A stretch of DNA of 5,976 nucleotides from CALJIC01 sp039805565 (lineage in GTDB: Bacteria > Chloroflexota > Chloroflexia > Chloroflexales > Roseiflexaceae). The position numbers and the translations under genes were made by a program. Shown piece by piece: positions 1 through 5,620 of this stretch (position 1 is the stretch's first letter; each line of letters opens with the position of its first letter). The notes under the pieces are model-generated. The model saw nothing but the letters and a program-made list of their open reading frames with translations, did no database searches and had not been told where the DNA came from. Location of the stretch: positions 1 to 5,976 of the forward strand of contig JBDLTZ010000014.1 of the NCBI GenBank assembly GCA_039805565.1, read 5' to 3'.

Positions 1-249
1 AACGCGCCCCCGCGCCCCCGCTGCATTCGGCCCACGCCCTGCTCACACGCGCCCCCGGCGCCCCCGCTGTATTCGGCCCACGCCCTGCTCACACACGCGG
101 CCCCGGTCCCCCGCTGCATTCGGCCCACGCCCTGCTCACACGCGGCCCCCGCGCCCCCGCTGCATTCGGCCCACGCCCTGCTCACACGTGCCCCCGCGCC
201 CCCGCTGTACTCGGCCCACGCCCTGCTCACACGCGGCCCCGGTCCCCCG
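1..249. repeat. C-rich tandem minisatellite, five units of 45-47 bp
   Basis: Five copies of a 29-bp core containing TCGGCCCACGCCCTGCTCAC lie at 20-48, 66-94, 113-141, 159-187 and 204-232. The cores differ only at two C/T positions. They are separated by 16-18 bp linkers made almost wholly of C runs and CG steps, and a further linker-like stretch at 1-19 suggests the array continues to the left. Linkers after copies 2 and 5 share the same 16 bases, and cores 2 and 5 share the same T variant, so blocks of several units were probably duplicated together. Unit lengths of 46, 47, 46 and 45 bp change the reading frame, which argues against a repeat protein. The array stops at about 249, some 40 bp before the -10 box of the downstream gene. 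Confidence 0.93.
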
Positions 250-291
250 CTCGATGGCGGCGTAGCCACACGGCCCTCTTTTTGCTACGGG

Positions 292-297
292 TATAAT
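292..297 (+). promoter_or_regulatory. Putative -10 box for the dehydrogenase gene
   Basis: A perfect TATAAT lies 60 bp upstream of the preferred GTG start. Transcription would begin near 303-305. No good -35 hexamer is found 16-18 bp upstream (CACGGC or similar), and the upstream TG of an extended -10 is missing, although the box is preceded by GGG. The AT-rich stretch TTTTT at 279-283 lies in the spacer. The position just after the minisatellite and before an unpaired plus-strand gene supports the call. Confidence 0.55.
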
Positions 298-314
298 AGC
301 GCCAGGGTTAGAGC

Positions 315-333
315 CGCGGGCGCGAGGCCCGCG
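315..333 (+). promoter_or_regulatory. GC-only leader hairpin before the dehydrogenase
   Basis: CGCGGGC (315-321) and GCCCGCG (327-333) form a perfect 7-bp stem with a 5-nt loop. It would sit early in the mRNA made from the TATAAT at 292. The stem ends on the first base of the upstream GTG candidate at 333, which makes that start less attractive and favours the GTG at 357. No T run follows, so it is not an intrinsic terminator. A role in mRNA stability or translation is possible but not shown. Confidence 0.4.
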
Positions 334-356
334 TGCAGATAGAAAGCGAGCGAACC

Positions 357-1433
357 GTGGCCAAGACGATCGTGGTGCTGGAGGGTGACCAGACCGGCCA
401 GGAGCTGCTAGAGGAGGCGCTACGGGTACTGGACCCGGTGGTCACAGGAATCGACCTGAGTTTCCAGCGCTTCGACCTGACGCTCGAGAACCGTCGCAAG
501 ACGCAGAATCGCGTGGTGGAGGAGGCGGCTGAGGCAATGCTGGTGGCGGGCTACGGCCTCAAGGCGGCGACGATCACGCCCGAGACGAAGGGGGATGTGG
601 GGAGCCCAAACGCCATCCTGCGCGAGCGGGTGGACGGCACAGTGATCGTGCGCACGGGCCGGCGCATCCCGGGAGTGCGGCCGGTGGGCGGGGCGTACGC
701 GCCGATCGCGGTGATCCGCATGGCAGTGGGAGACGCCTACGGGGCGAAGGAGTGGCGCGAGGGCGAGGGATTGGACGAGGTGGCCCACCGCACCGAGACG
801 ATCACGCGGCGCCACTGCCGGGCGGTGTCCGAGTACGCCTTCCGCCACGCGGAGCGCCTGGGCGCCAAGGTGTTCGGCGGGCCGAAGTACACGGTGAGCC
901 CGGTGTACGAGGGGATGCTGAAGGAGGAGATGGACGCCGCGGCGCAGCGCCACCCGCGCGTAAAGTATGAGCCGCAGCTGATCGACGCGACCTACGCGCT
1001 ACTGCTGACGAGCGCGGGCGACGGACTGGTGATCCCCGCGCTGAATCGCGACGGCGACTGCCTGAGCGATATGGTGCTGCAGATGTTCGGCTCGATCGCC
1101 GGCTCTGAGTCGCTGCTGCTGAGCTTCGACGACGCGTGGCACACGAAGGTGGTGATGGCCGAGGCGCCGCACGGGACTGCGCCGAGCCTGTTCGGCAAGA
1201 ATGTGGCCAACCCAATGGCGATGATTCTGGCAGGGGCCTCGCTGCTGTCGCACATCGGCGGGCAGGCGAGCACAGCGGGCCGGGCGATCGTCGAGTCAGT
1301 GTTCGAGTCGGTATACGACGGCGTGCGAACTGCGGACCTCCAGGGGCACACGTCGACGACCGAGTTCACTGATGAGGTCATCCGGCGGGTGCAGACGAAG
1401 CTAGCGGTGTGGCCGAGCCTGGAGGGGGCGTAG
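357..1433 (+). CDS. Isocitrate/isopropylmalate dehydrogenase family protein, isocitrate-type active site
   Basis: A 358-residue beta-decarboxylating dehydrogenase that probably oxidises and decarboxylates isocitrate or a close 2-hydroxy acid in the cytoplasm. Residues line up with E. coli isocitrate dehydrogenase: S83, N85 and R89 (S113, N115, R119), R99 (R129), R121 and Y128 (R153 and Y160, same 7-residue spacing), K177 in GGPKYT (K230), D210 (D283), and D234 and D238 in NRDGDCLSD (D307, D311). PHGTAP at 271-276 and N285 are the nucleotide-site signature. The NADP-specifying K344-Y345 pair of E. coli is replaced by S277-L278, and V351 by A284, which leans towards NAD. The sequence is otherwise divergent, and isopropylmalate, homoisocitrate or tartrate-like substrates are not excluded. 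The GTG at 357 gives MAKTIVVLEGDQTG, the usual N-terminus of the family. A GTG at 333 in the same frame would add eight residues but lies on a leader hairpin. It is the only plus-strand gene and ends convergent with the kinase gene. Confidence 0.88.
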   Translation: MAKTIVVLEGDQTGQELLEEALRVLDPVVTGIDLSFQRFDLTLENRRKTQNRVVEEAAEAMLVAGYGLKAATITPETKGDVGSPNAILRERVDGTVIVRTGRRIPGVRPVGGAYAPIAVIRMAVGDAYGAKEWREGEGLDEVAHRTETITRRHCRAVSEYAFRHAERLGAKVFGGPKYTVSPVYEGMLKEEMDAAAQRHPRVKYEPQLIDATYALLLTSAGDGLVIPALNRDGDCLSDMVLQMFGSIAGSESLLLSFDDAWHTKVVMAEAPHGTAPSLFGKNVANPMAMILAGASLLSHIGGQASTAGRAIVESVFESVYDGVRTADLQGHTSTTEFTDEVIRRVQTKLAVWPSLEGA

Positions 1434-1438
1434 CGCAA

Positions 1439-1480
1439 TTCATGAGTCTTGAGACTTGAGCTGTGAGCGCTGCGCGTTGA
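1439..1480 (+). repeat. Degenerate heptad repeat, six units ending mostly in TGA
   Basis: Reading from 1439 in steps of seven gives TTCATGA, GTCTTGA, GACTTGA, GCTGTGA, GCGCTGC and GCGTTGA. Five of six units end in TGA and five begin with G. The period and consensus resemble the exact GYGCTGA array at 3570-3618. It lies entirely in the gap between the convergent dehydrogenase and kinase genes, starting six bases after the dehydrogenase stop codon. Confidence 0.5.
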
Positions 1481-1547
1481 AGACATTGTGATCATCCGCC
1501 ACTGTAACCGCAGCGCTGAGAACGCCTTCGACGTGCAGCGTCTTTTT
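1466..1547 (+). terminator. Possible terminator region between convergent genes
   Basis: AGCGCTGCG (1466-1474) and CGCAGCGCT (1509-1517) are perfect 9-bp inverted arms around a 34-nt loop. Closer to the kinase stop codon, GACG-TGCAG-CGTC (1530-1542) forms a short hairpin followed directly by TTTTT at 1543-1547. An alternative CGCTG (1514-1518)/CAGCG (1536-1540) stem is also possible. The T run is on the plus strand, so it would serve the dehydrogenase transcript. The final stem is only 4 bp, so the call is weak. No A run marks a matching terminator for the minus-strand kinase transcript. The rest of the 115-bp gap holds only the heptads listed separately. Confidence 0.33.
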
Positions 1548-1548
1548 G

Positions 1549-2772
1549 CTACGCAAGCGGCAGGGTAAAAGAGAAGGCGCTGCCGCGCCCCTCCTCGCTC
1601 ACGGCCCAGATGCGTCCGCTGTGGCCCTCGACAAGATGCTTGGCGATGGCGAGGCCGAGGCCGGTGCCGCTGGAGTTACGCGTGCGGGCACGGTCCACTT
1701 TGTAGAAGCGCTCGAAGATCCGGGGCAGATCCTGGGGTGGCACACCCACGCCGGTGTCGGTGACCGTCAGCATGAGCCACTCGCCAGGAGGATGATCCAG
1801 CGGGACGAGGCGCAGCAGGTCGTCGGAGCTCGTCGCCTCTGGGGCGAGCGCGAGCACGCGGGGCTGACCGCCGACGCGCACAACAGTGGCACCGACGCGG
1901 ATATCGCCGCCCTCGCCGGTGAACTTGACGGCATTGTGGAGCAGGTTAAGCAGCACCTGCCCGACCCGGTCGTCGTCGATGAGCGCCAGTGGCAGCTCGG
2001 CGGGGACCTGTGAGCTGATGCGCAGCTCCTTACGCTCGGCCTGAGGGCGGATGCGCTCGAGTGCGCGCGCGGCGACCGGCGCCAGGGGCGTAGGGATAAG
2101 CTGCAGCGCGACGCGGCCGGACTCGATCTGCGAGAGCTCGTGGAGCTCGTCCACGAGCTGCGTGACCGCGTCCACCTCCTGCGACATCTGGCTCAGCATG
2201 CGCGCCGCGATCTGGGGCGGCGGGCCGGACTGGAGCGTCTCGACGAGCAGCTTGACCGAGGCCAGTGGCGTGCGGAGCTCGTGCGAGACGTTGACGACCA
2301 TATCACGGCGGGCGCGCTCGAGCATACTGAGCTGCGTGACATCGCGCACGAGGAGCAGCGCGCCGGGGACACCGCTGGCGGCGAGCGAGGTGGCGCGGAG
2401 GCGCAGAGTGCGCCCGCGGGCGATCGGCTGCAGGATCATCTCGCGGGCTTCGCCGTCGCTCAGGACGTCGGAGACGAGCGTGTCGAGCTGGTAGTCGCGC
2501 ACGAGTGAGATGAGCCCCTGGCCCGCGACGGCGCGTCGGTCGATGCCGAGCAGCTCCTCGGCCTGGGGGTTGAGATAGGTGACGTGCCGCTCCTCGTCGA
2601 CGATGACGAGGCCAGCGTCGAAGGCGGCGGTGGCGGCGTAGAACAGGGGGGAGAAGAGCTCAGGAGGCGGTGACGGCGATACGCGCGCTCTCTGGCTCCT
2701 GCACAGGAGCCAGAGGATCGTTACCAGTGCTACAGCGAGAGCGATTACGAGGGCAGCTACGGTAGCATCCAT
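1549..2772 (-). CDS. PAS-domain sensor histidine kinase, PhoR/WalK-like
   Basis: A 407-residue membrane-anchored kinase that should autophosphorylate and pass phosphate to the response regulator encoded just upstream. One hydrophobic segment at about residues 5-24 is followed by basic residues, with no second membrane segment and hence no extracellular sensor. A PAS fold covers about 48-145 (LVIVDEERHVTYLNPQAEEL). The HisKA H-box is NVSHELRTPLAS with H164 as phospho-acceptor. The ATPase domain has the N-box HNAVKFT (N280), the G1 motif DTGVG (339-343), the F-box IFERFYKVD and the G2 motif GTGLGLAIAKH (369-379), so all catalytic motifs are intact. About 25-30 extra residues at roughly 300-331 separate the N-box strand from DTGVG. 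The signal is unknown; phosphate or envelope state are family-based guesses. The ATG at 2772 is the first residue before the membrane segment and has no clear Shine-Dalgarno sequence. It lies 94 bp after the regulator's stop codon on the same strand. Confidence 0.95.
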   Translation of the reverse strand: MDATVAALVIALAVALVTILWLLCRSQRARVSPSPPPELFSPLFYAATAAFDAGLVIVDEERHVTYLNPQAEELLGIDRRAVAGQGLISLVRDYQLDTLVSDVLSDGEAREMILQPIARGRTLRLRATSLAASGVPGALLLVRDVTQLSMLERARRDMVVNVSHELRTPLASVKLLVETLQSGPPPQIAARMLSQMSQEVDAVTQLVDELHELSQIESGRVALQLIPTPLAPVAARALERIRPQAERKELRISSQVPAELPLALIDDDRVGQVLLNLLHNAVKFTGEGGDIRVGATVVRVGGQPRVLALAPEATSSDDLLRLVPLDHPPGEWLMLTVTDTGVGVPPQDLPRIFERFYKVDRARTRNSSGTGLGLAIAKHLVEGHSGRIWAVSEEGRGSAFSFTLPLA

Positions 2773-2790
2773 ACGTTTGCGACGGTAGAA

Positions 2791-2866
2791 GTGCAGCGTG
2801 CACGGTTGAGAAATGGCCGCGCTGCTTCAACGCCGCGCTTTGTGCTTTGCACGTTGCACGTTTCAG
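2791..2866. repeat. Heptad-like and palindromic gap sequence between regulator and kinase genes
   Basis: The 94-bp gap contains GTGCAGC-GTGCACG-GTTGAGA at 2791-2811 and, from 2839, units such as TTTGTGC, TTTGCAC, GTTGCAC and GTTTCAG with 7-bp periodicity. GTGCA-GCG-TGCAC (2791-2803) and GTGC-TTT-GCAC (2842-2852) are small perfect inverted repeats. In the minus-strand transcript this would be the untranslated stretch before the kinase. No promoter or ribosome binding site is apparent. The heptads are less regular than those at 3570-3618. Confidence 0.45.
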
Positions 2867-3565
2867 CTACTTCCCAGGGATGGCCGGGGCCTCGAAGCGG
2901 TAGCCGACGCCGCGGACGGTCTGGATGTAGATGGGCCGCCCGGGATCGGGCTCGACCTTCTCACGCAGCCAGCGGATGTGGACATCCACGGTACGGCTAT
3001 CGCCGAGGAAGTCGTAGCCCCAGACGCGCTCGAGGAGCACATCGCGGGAGAGAGCCATGCCGCGGTTGCGAATGAGGCAGGTGAGGAGGTCGAACTCCTT
3101 CTGCGAGAGGCTGAGCTCGGCGCTGTCACGCCAGGCGCGGCGGGAGCCAGTGTCCACGCGCAGAGCGCCGGCGTCGAGCACCTCGCGGCTACCGGTGGGC
3201 TGGCGGTCGGTGCGGCGCATGATGGCGCGGACGCGGGCGAGCAGCTCACCGAGGCTGAACGGCTTCGAGACGTAGTCGTCGGCGCCGAGCTCAAGCCCGG
3301 CGATGCGGTCCACCTCGTCCTGGCGGGCGGTGAGCATCAGGATGGGAACGTCGCTCTCCTGGCGGAGGATGCGGCATACAGAGAAGCCGTCGAGCCGGGG
3401 GAGCATGATATCGAGCACGACGAGGTCCGGCTGCTCGCGGCGCGCGCGCTCGAGCCCCTGGACGCCATCGGCGGCGGCGATGACGGTGTACCCCTCGCGC
3501 TCGAAGTTGTAGCGCAGGGTCTCTGAGAGCGTCGGGTCGTCTTCTACGAGCAGGATGGTAGACAT
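2867..3565 (-). CDS. OmpR/PhoB-family response regulator
   Basis: A 232-residue DNA-binding response regulator. The receiver domain (residues 1-118) has the acidic pocket E8-D9-D10, the phospho-acceptor D52 in VVLDIMLP, T79 in MLTAR and K101 in SKPF, so it should be phosphorylated normally. The C-terminal winged helix (about 130-226) has the family features LSQKEFDLL, SRDVLLERVWGYDF and the recognition helix around RTVDVHIRWLREKVE, ending in the wing TVRGVGYRF. The length matches PhoB and WalR proteins. It precedes the histidine kinase on the same strand, so the two are the likely cognate pair; its regulon cannot be read from the window. The ATG start gives MSTILLVEDDP, the canonical N-terminus. 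The bases directly upstream are heptad repeats rather than a Shine-Dalgarno sequence, which is unusual and may affect translation. Confidence 0.96.
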   Translation of the reverse strand: MSTILLVEDDPTLSETLRYNFEREGYTVIAAADGVQGLERARREQPDLVVLDIMLPRLDGFSVCRILRQESDVPILMLTARQDEVDRIAGLELGADDYVSKPFSLGELLARVRAIMRRTDRQPTGSREVLDAGALRVDTGSRRAWRDSAELSLSQKEFDLLTCLIRNRGMALSRDVLLERVWGYDFLGDSRTVDVHIRWLREKVEPDPGRPIYIQTVRGVGYRFEAPAIPGK

Positions 3566-3567
3566 AT

Positions 3568-3645
3568 GAGTGCTGAGTGCTGAGTGCTGAGTGCTGAGCG
3601 CTGAGTGCTGAGTGCTGAGACTCAGTACTCAGCACTCAGCACTCG
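3568..3645. repeat. Mirrored heptad array, seven direct and three inverted units
   Basis: Seven abutting units GTGCTGA (one GCGCTGA) run from 3570 to 3618. Three inverted units follow: TCAGTAC (3622-3628), then TCAGCAC twice (3629-3642). The array fills the 83-bp gap between galK and the response regulator almost completely, ending two bases from the regulator's ATG and four bases from the galK stop codon. Unit identity is almost perfect, unlike the decayed heptads elsewhere in the window, so it is probably recent or under selection. Confidence 0.95.
3603..3644 (-). promoter_or_regulatory. Perfect 17-bp hairpin between galK and the response regulator
   Basis: GAGTGCTGAGTGCTGAG (3603-3619) pairs exactly with 3628-3644 around an 8-nt loop (3620-3627). 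The hairpin begins just after the galK stop codon and lies in the leader of the response regulator. Because the left arm is part of a seven-unit direct repeat, the three inverted units could pair in several slipped registers. No T run follows on either strand, so it is not a standard intrinsic terminator. It could protect the galK mRNA end, partly uncouple galK from the regulator pair, or bind a protein. Confidence 0.7.
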
Positions 3646-3648
3646 AAA

Positions 3649-4812
3649 CTACTCCGACAGGGCGCGGCCGACGCCGCCGCTGGCCTTGCAGACGTAGATA
3701 GTGGCCTCACTGCCGGTGGCGGCGAGGTAGGCGGCAGCGACCTCCTGGCGGAAGCGCTCGACGGCCGACTGGTCCACGAGGCTGACGGTGCAGCCGCCGA
3801 AGCCGGCGCCGGTGATACGCGAGCCGTAGCAGCCTGGGACGACCTGGGCGGCAGCGACGAGCGAGTCGATCGGCGGGATGCTGACCTCGTAGTCGTCGCG
3901 GAGACTGGCGTGCGACTCGTTCATGAGCCGGCCGAACTCGGCGACGTCACCCGCCTCGAGCGCCGTGGCGCCGCGGGTGGCGCGGTCGTTCTCGGTGACG
4001 ACGTGGCGGGCGCGCTGACGAACCGGCTCGGGCAGATCGGCCTCGTGGGCGCGGAGCTGCTCGACGGTCACATCGCGCAGGGCCAGGATCTTGGGGTACC
4101 ACTGCTTGAGGATGCGCACAGCCTCCTCGCACTCCTTGCGGCGCTGGTTATAGGCCGAGGCGGCGAGCGAGCGCTCGATGTGGCTATCGCACACGACAAT
4201 CTGGGTGGAGGGCGGGATAGGCACCGGGCGGTAGCCGAGGTCGCGGCAGTCGATCAGCAGCGCATGGTCCGGCTGGCCGAGCGCCGAGATGAACTGGTCC
4301 ATGATGCCGCTGTTGACGCCGACGAAGTTGTTCTCGGCGCCCTGGGAGAGCAGGGCCAGCTCCTCGCCCAGGATGTTGAGGCGGTTGAGCGTCTGGAACG
4401 CGTAGCCGACGCCGACCTCGAGGGCAGCCGAGGAGGAGAGGCCGGCGCCGCGCGGGACGTCGCTCGTGACGAGCAGGTTGACGCCCCCAAGGGAGTGGCC
4501 GGCGACCAGCAGCGCCTTGGCGACGCCGCGGATGTAGTTGCTCCAGAGATGGTCCTTGCTGTGCTCGATCGCATCGAGCGAGAACTCGTCCTCATCGCCG
4601 AGGTCCGCGGCCACGACGTGGACCATGCGGTCGTCGCGCGGGCGGGCGGCGATGTAGGTGGCGCGGTCGATCGCCACCGGGAAGACGAACCCGTCGTTGT
4701 AGTCGGTGTGCTCACCGATCAGGTTCACGCGGCCAGGGGCGCAGACGATCAGCCGCGGGTGGATCCCGTAGCGCAGCTGGAACTGGTCGCGGATAGTGTT
4801 CACATCTAGCAT
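3649..4812 (-). CDS. galK: Galactokinase
   Basis: A 387-residue GHMP-family kinase that phosphorylates alpha-D-galactose at C1 with ATP, the first committed step of the Leloir pathway, in the cytoplasm. The galactokinase signature GRVNLIGEHTDYNDG lies at residues 27-41, with R28 and the sugar-binding E34, H35 and D37. The ATP-binding GHMP loop is PRGAGLSSSAA (120-130), the catalytic base is D172 in GIMDQ, and motif 3 is GAGFGGCTVSL (335-345). Length and motif order match the family. S168 replaces the Cys common before GIMDQ in several bacterial enzymes, a mild change. The ATG at 4812 gives the expected spacing to the signature; only a weak GAGAG lies upstream. An extended -10 promoter precedes it. 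No other galactose gene is nearby, so its metabolic partners must lie elsewhere. The response regulator follows 83 bp downstream on the same strand. Confidence 0.97.
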   Translation of the reverse strand: MLDVNTIRDQFQLRYGIHPRLIVCAPGRVNLIGEHTDYNDGFVFPVAIDRATYIAARPRDDRMVHVVAADLGDEDEFSLDAIEHSKDHLWSNYIRGVAKALLVAGHSLGGVNLLVTSDVPRGAGLSSSAALEVGVGYAFQTLNRLNILGEELALLSQGAENNFVGVNSGIMDQFISALGQPDHALLIDCRDLGYRPVPIPPSTQIVVCDSHIERSLAASAYNQRRKECEEAVRILKQWYPKILALRDVTVEQLRAHEADLPEPVRQRARHVVTENDRATRGATALEAGDVAEFGRLMNESHASLRDDYEVSIPPIDSLVAAAQVVPGCYGSRITGAGFGGCTVSLVDQSAVERFRQEVAAAYLAATGSEATIYVCKASGGVGRALSE

Positions 4813-4842
4813 AGAGCTCTCACACGCTGAGGCAGCACATCA

Positions 4843-4865
4843 GGCCGCGCGGGCTTGGCGCGGCC
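4843..4865 (-). promoter_or_regulatory. Inverted repeat at the galK transcription start, operator-like
   Basis: GGCCGCGC (4843-4850) and GCGCGGCC (4858-4865) are perfect 8-bp arms around a 7-nt loop. On the minus strand the repeat starts directly after the TATAAT box, so the expected start of transcription falls inside it. That position suits either a repressor operator or a hairpin at the extreme 5' end of the galK mRNA. No T run follows, which argues against a terminator for the rhomboid gene. Confidence 0.5.
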
Positions 4866-4874
4866 ATTATAGCA
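4866..4874 (-). promoter_or_regulatory. Extended -10 promoter of galK
   Basis: On the minus strand the sequence reads TGCTATAAT, a perfect -10 hexamer (4866-4871) with the TGN extension (4872-4874). The predicted start is near 4859, giving a leader of about 45 nt before the ATG at 4812. No convincing -35 box is present at 17 bp (CCATCC at 4889-4894), as is common for extended -10 promoters. A small palindrome, GGGG-AGAT-CCCC (4877-4888), occupies the spacer. Confidence 0.65.
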
Positions 4875-4895
4875 CAGGGGAGATCCCCGGATGGC

Positions 4896-4917
4896 CAGTG
4901 CTGCGTGCTGCGTGCTA
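4896..4917. repeat. Short heptad repeat overlapping the rhomboid stop codon
   Basis: AGTGCTGCGTGCTGCGTGCTA contains GTGCTGC twice in tandem and a third copy changed to GTGCTAC. The CTA of that third copy (4915-4917) is the rhomboid stop codon on the minus strand. The unit differs by one base from the GTGCTGA heptad at 3570-3618, suggesting a shared origin. It also forms the upstream edge of the galK promoter region. Confidence 0.6.
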
Positions 4918-5607
4918 CTGCCTGAGGGCGCCGCGCGGGGAGGGCTGCCGCTGGCCGACGACCGCAGGGCGGGTGAGCGCACCGCGCATGACGAAGGCGA
5001 TCAGCAGCCCGGCGACGAAGCCGCCGATGTGCGCCCAGTAGGCCACGCCACCCTCGTTGGAGCCGACGGTGCCGAAGCCGCTGACGACCTGGAGCACGAT
5101 CCAGAGGCCAATCATCACGAAGGACGGGACGGTAGTGATGACAGGCCCCATGAGCACACGGATGCGGTTACCGCCAAACAGCACGATATAGGCGCCGAGC
5201 ACGCCGGCGATGGCGCCGCTGGCACCGACACCGGGGACAGTGGCCGAGGGACTGGCAAGGGCCTGGGCGACGCTGGCGGCGACGCCGCTGACGAGGTAGA
5301 ACAGGAGGAACGGGGCGTGGCCGAAGGCGTCCTCCACGTTATCGCCGAAGATCCAGAGGAACAGCATGTTGCTGAGCAGGTGCATGATGCTGAACGGGTC
5401 GTGGAGGAACATCGAGGTGAGCAGGGTCTCGAAGCGCTCACCGGCGAGGAGCTGCGACGGGATAGAGCCCCAGCGCAGGATGAAGGCCTCGATATCCTGC
5501 GCCGGGACCTCGATGAAGAAGTAAACCAGCACATTGATCGCGATCAGGGCGTAGGTGACGAGCGGCAAGATGTGGCGCCGGCTGTTGTCATCGCCGAGCG
5601 GGAGCAT
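4915..5607 (-). CDS. Rhomboid-family intramembrane serine protease
   Basis: A 230-residue polytopic membrane protein of peptidase family S54 that should cleave substrates within or near their membrane segments. The catalytic serine is S130 in GASGAIAG and its partner is H193 in AHIGGF. H76 and N80 in HLLSNMLFLW match the spacing of the oxyanion-stabilising H150 and N154 of E. coli GlpG. About six membrane segments can be drawn, near 14-33, 73-88, 98-117, 126-145, 160-178 and 188-208, with a hydrophilic C-terminal tail. FGDNVEDAFGH (87-97) corresponds to the conserved loop of bacterial rhomboids. The N-terminus MLPLGDDNSRR is typical. AAAGGA (5615-5620), 7 nt before the ATG, is a good Shine-Dalgarno sequence and fixes the start. 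The substrate is unknown and the neighbours give no clue. Confidence 0.95.
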   Translation of the reverse strand: MLPLGDDNSRRHILPLVTYALIAINVLVYFFIEVPAQDIEAFILRWGSIPSQLLAGERFETLLTSMFLHDPFSIMHLLSNMLFLWIFGDNVEDAFGHAPFLLFYLVSGVAASVAQALASPSATVPGVGASGAIAGVLGAYIVLFGGNRIRVLMGPVITTVPSFVMIGLWIVLQVVSGFGTVGSNEGGVAYWAHIGGFVAGLLIAFVMRGALTRPAVVGQRQPSPRGALRQ

Positions 5608-5614
5608 AGGGAGG

Positions 5615-5620
5615 TCCTTT
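5615..5620 (-). promoter_or_regulatory. Shine-Dalgarno sequence of the rhomboid gene
   Basis: The minus strand reads AAAGGA, seven bases before the ATG at 5607. It is the only strong ribosome binding site in the window. It directly abuts the hairpin at 5621-5638. Confidence 0.75.

Noticed and set aside
1..249. CRISPR array
   Set aside because: The 29-bp cores have a CRISPR-like length, but the linkers are only 16-18 bp, nearly all C and G, and similar to each other, so they are not spacers. No cas gene is visible.
255..283. Intrinsic terminator upstream of the dehydrogenase promoter
   Set aside because: TGGC (255-258) and GCCA (265-268) form a short stem, but ten bases separate it from the T run at 279-283, and competing pairings such as CCGC/GCGG (247-260) are equally good.
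333..356. Upstream GTG as the dehydrogenase start
   Set aside because: It adds eight residues (MQIESERT) before the family-typical MAKTIVVLEGD start and its first base lies in the leader hairpin stem. It is not fully excluded.
2813..3526. Plus-strand reading frame (237 codons) opposite the response regulator
   Set aside because: It is the reverse-frame shadow of a clear receiver plus winged-helix gene. It has no recognisable motif and begins in repeat sequence.
1549..3565. Firm assignment of the pair as PhoB/PhoR
   Set aside because: The domain layout fits, but WalR/WalK and other pairs share it. No pst, phoU or other phosphate gene and no Pho-box can be seen in the window.
3603..3644. Standard rho-independent terminator of galK
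   Set aside because: The stem is strong, but no T run follows it on the minus strand; the next bases are more heptads and then the regulator's start codon.
3910..4809. Long plus-strand reading frame (299 codons) opposite galK
   Set aside because: It is antisense to a gene with every galactokinase motif, and its translation is low-complexity and rich in Val, Ala, Asp and Gly, as expected for the reverse frame of a GC-rich gene.
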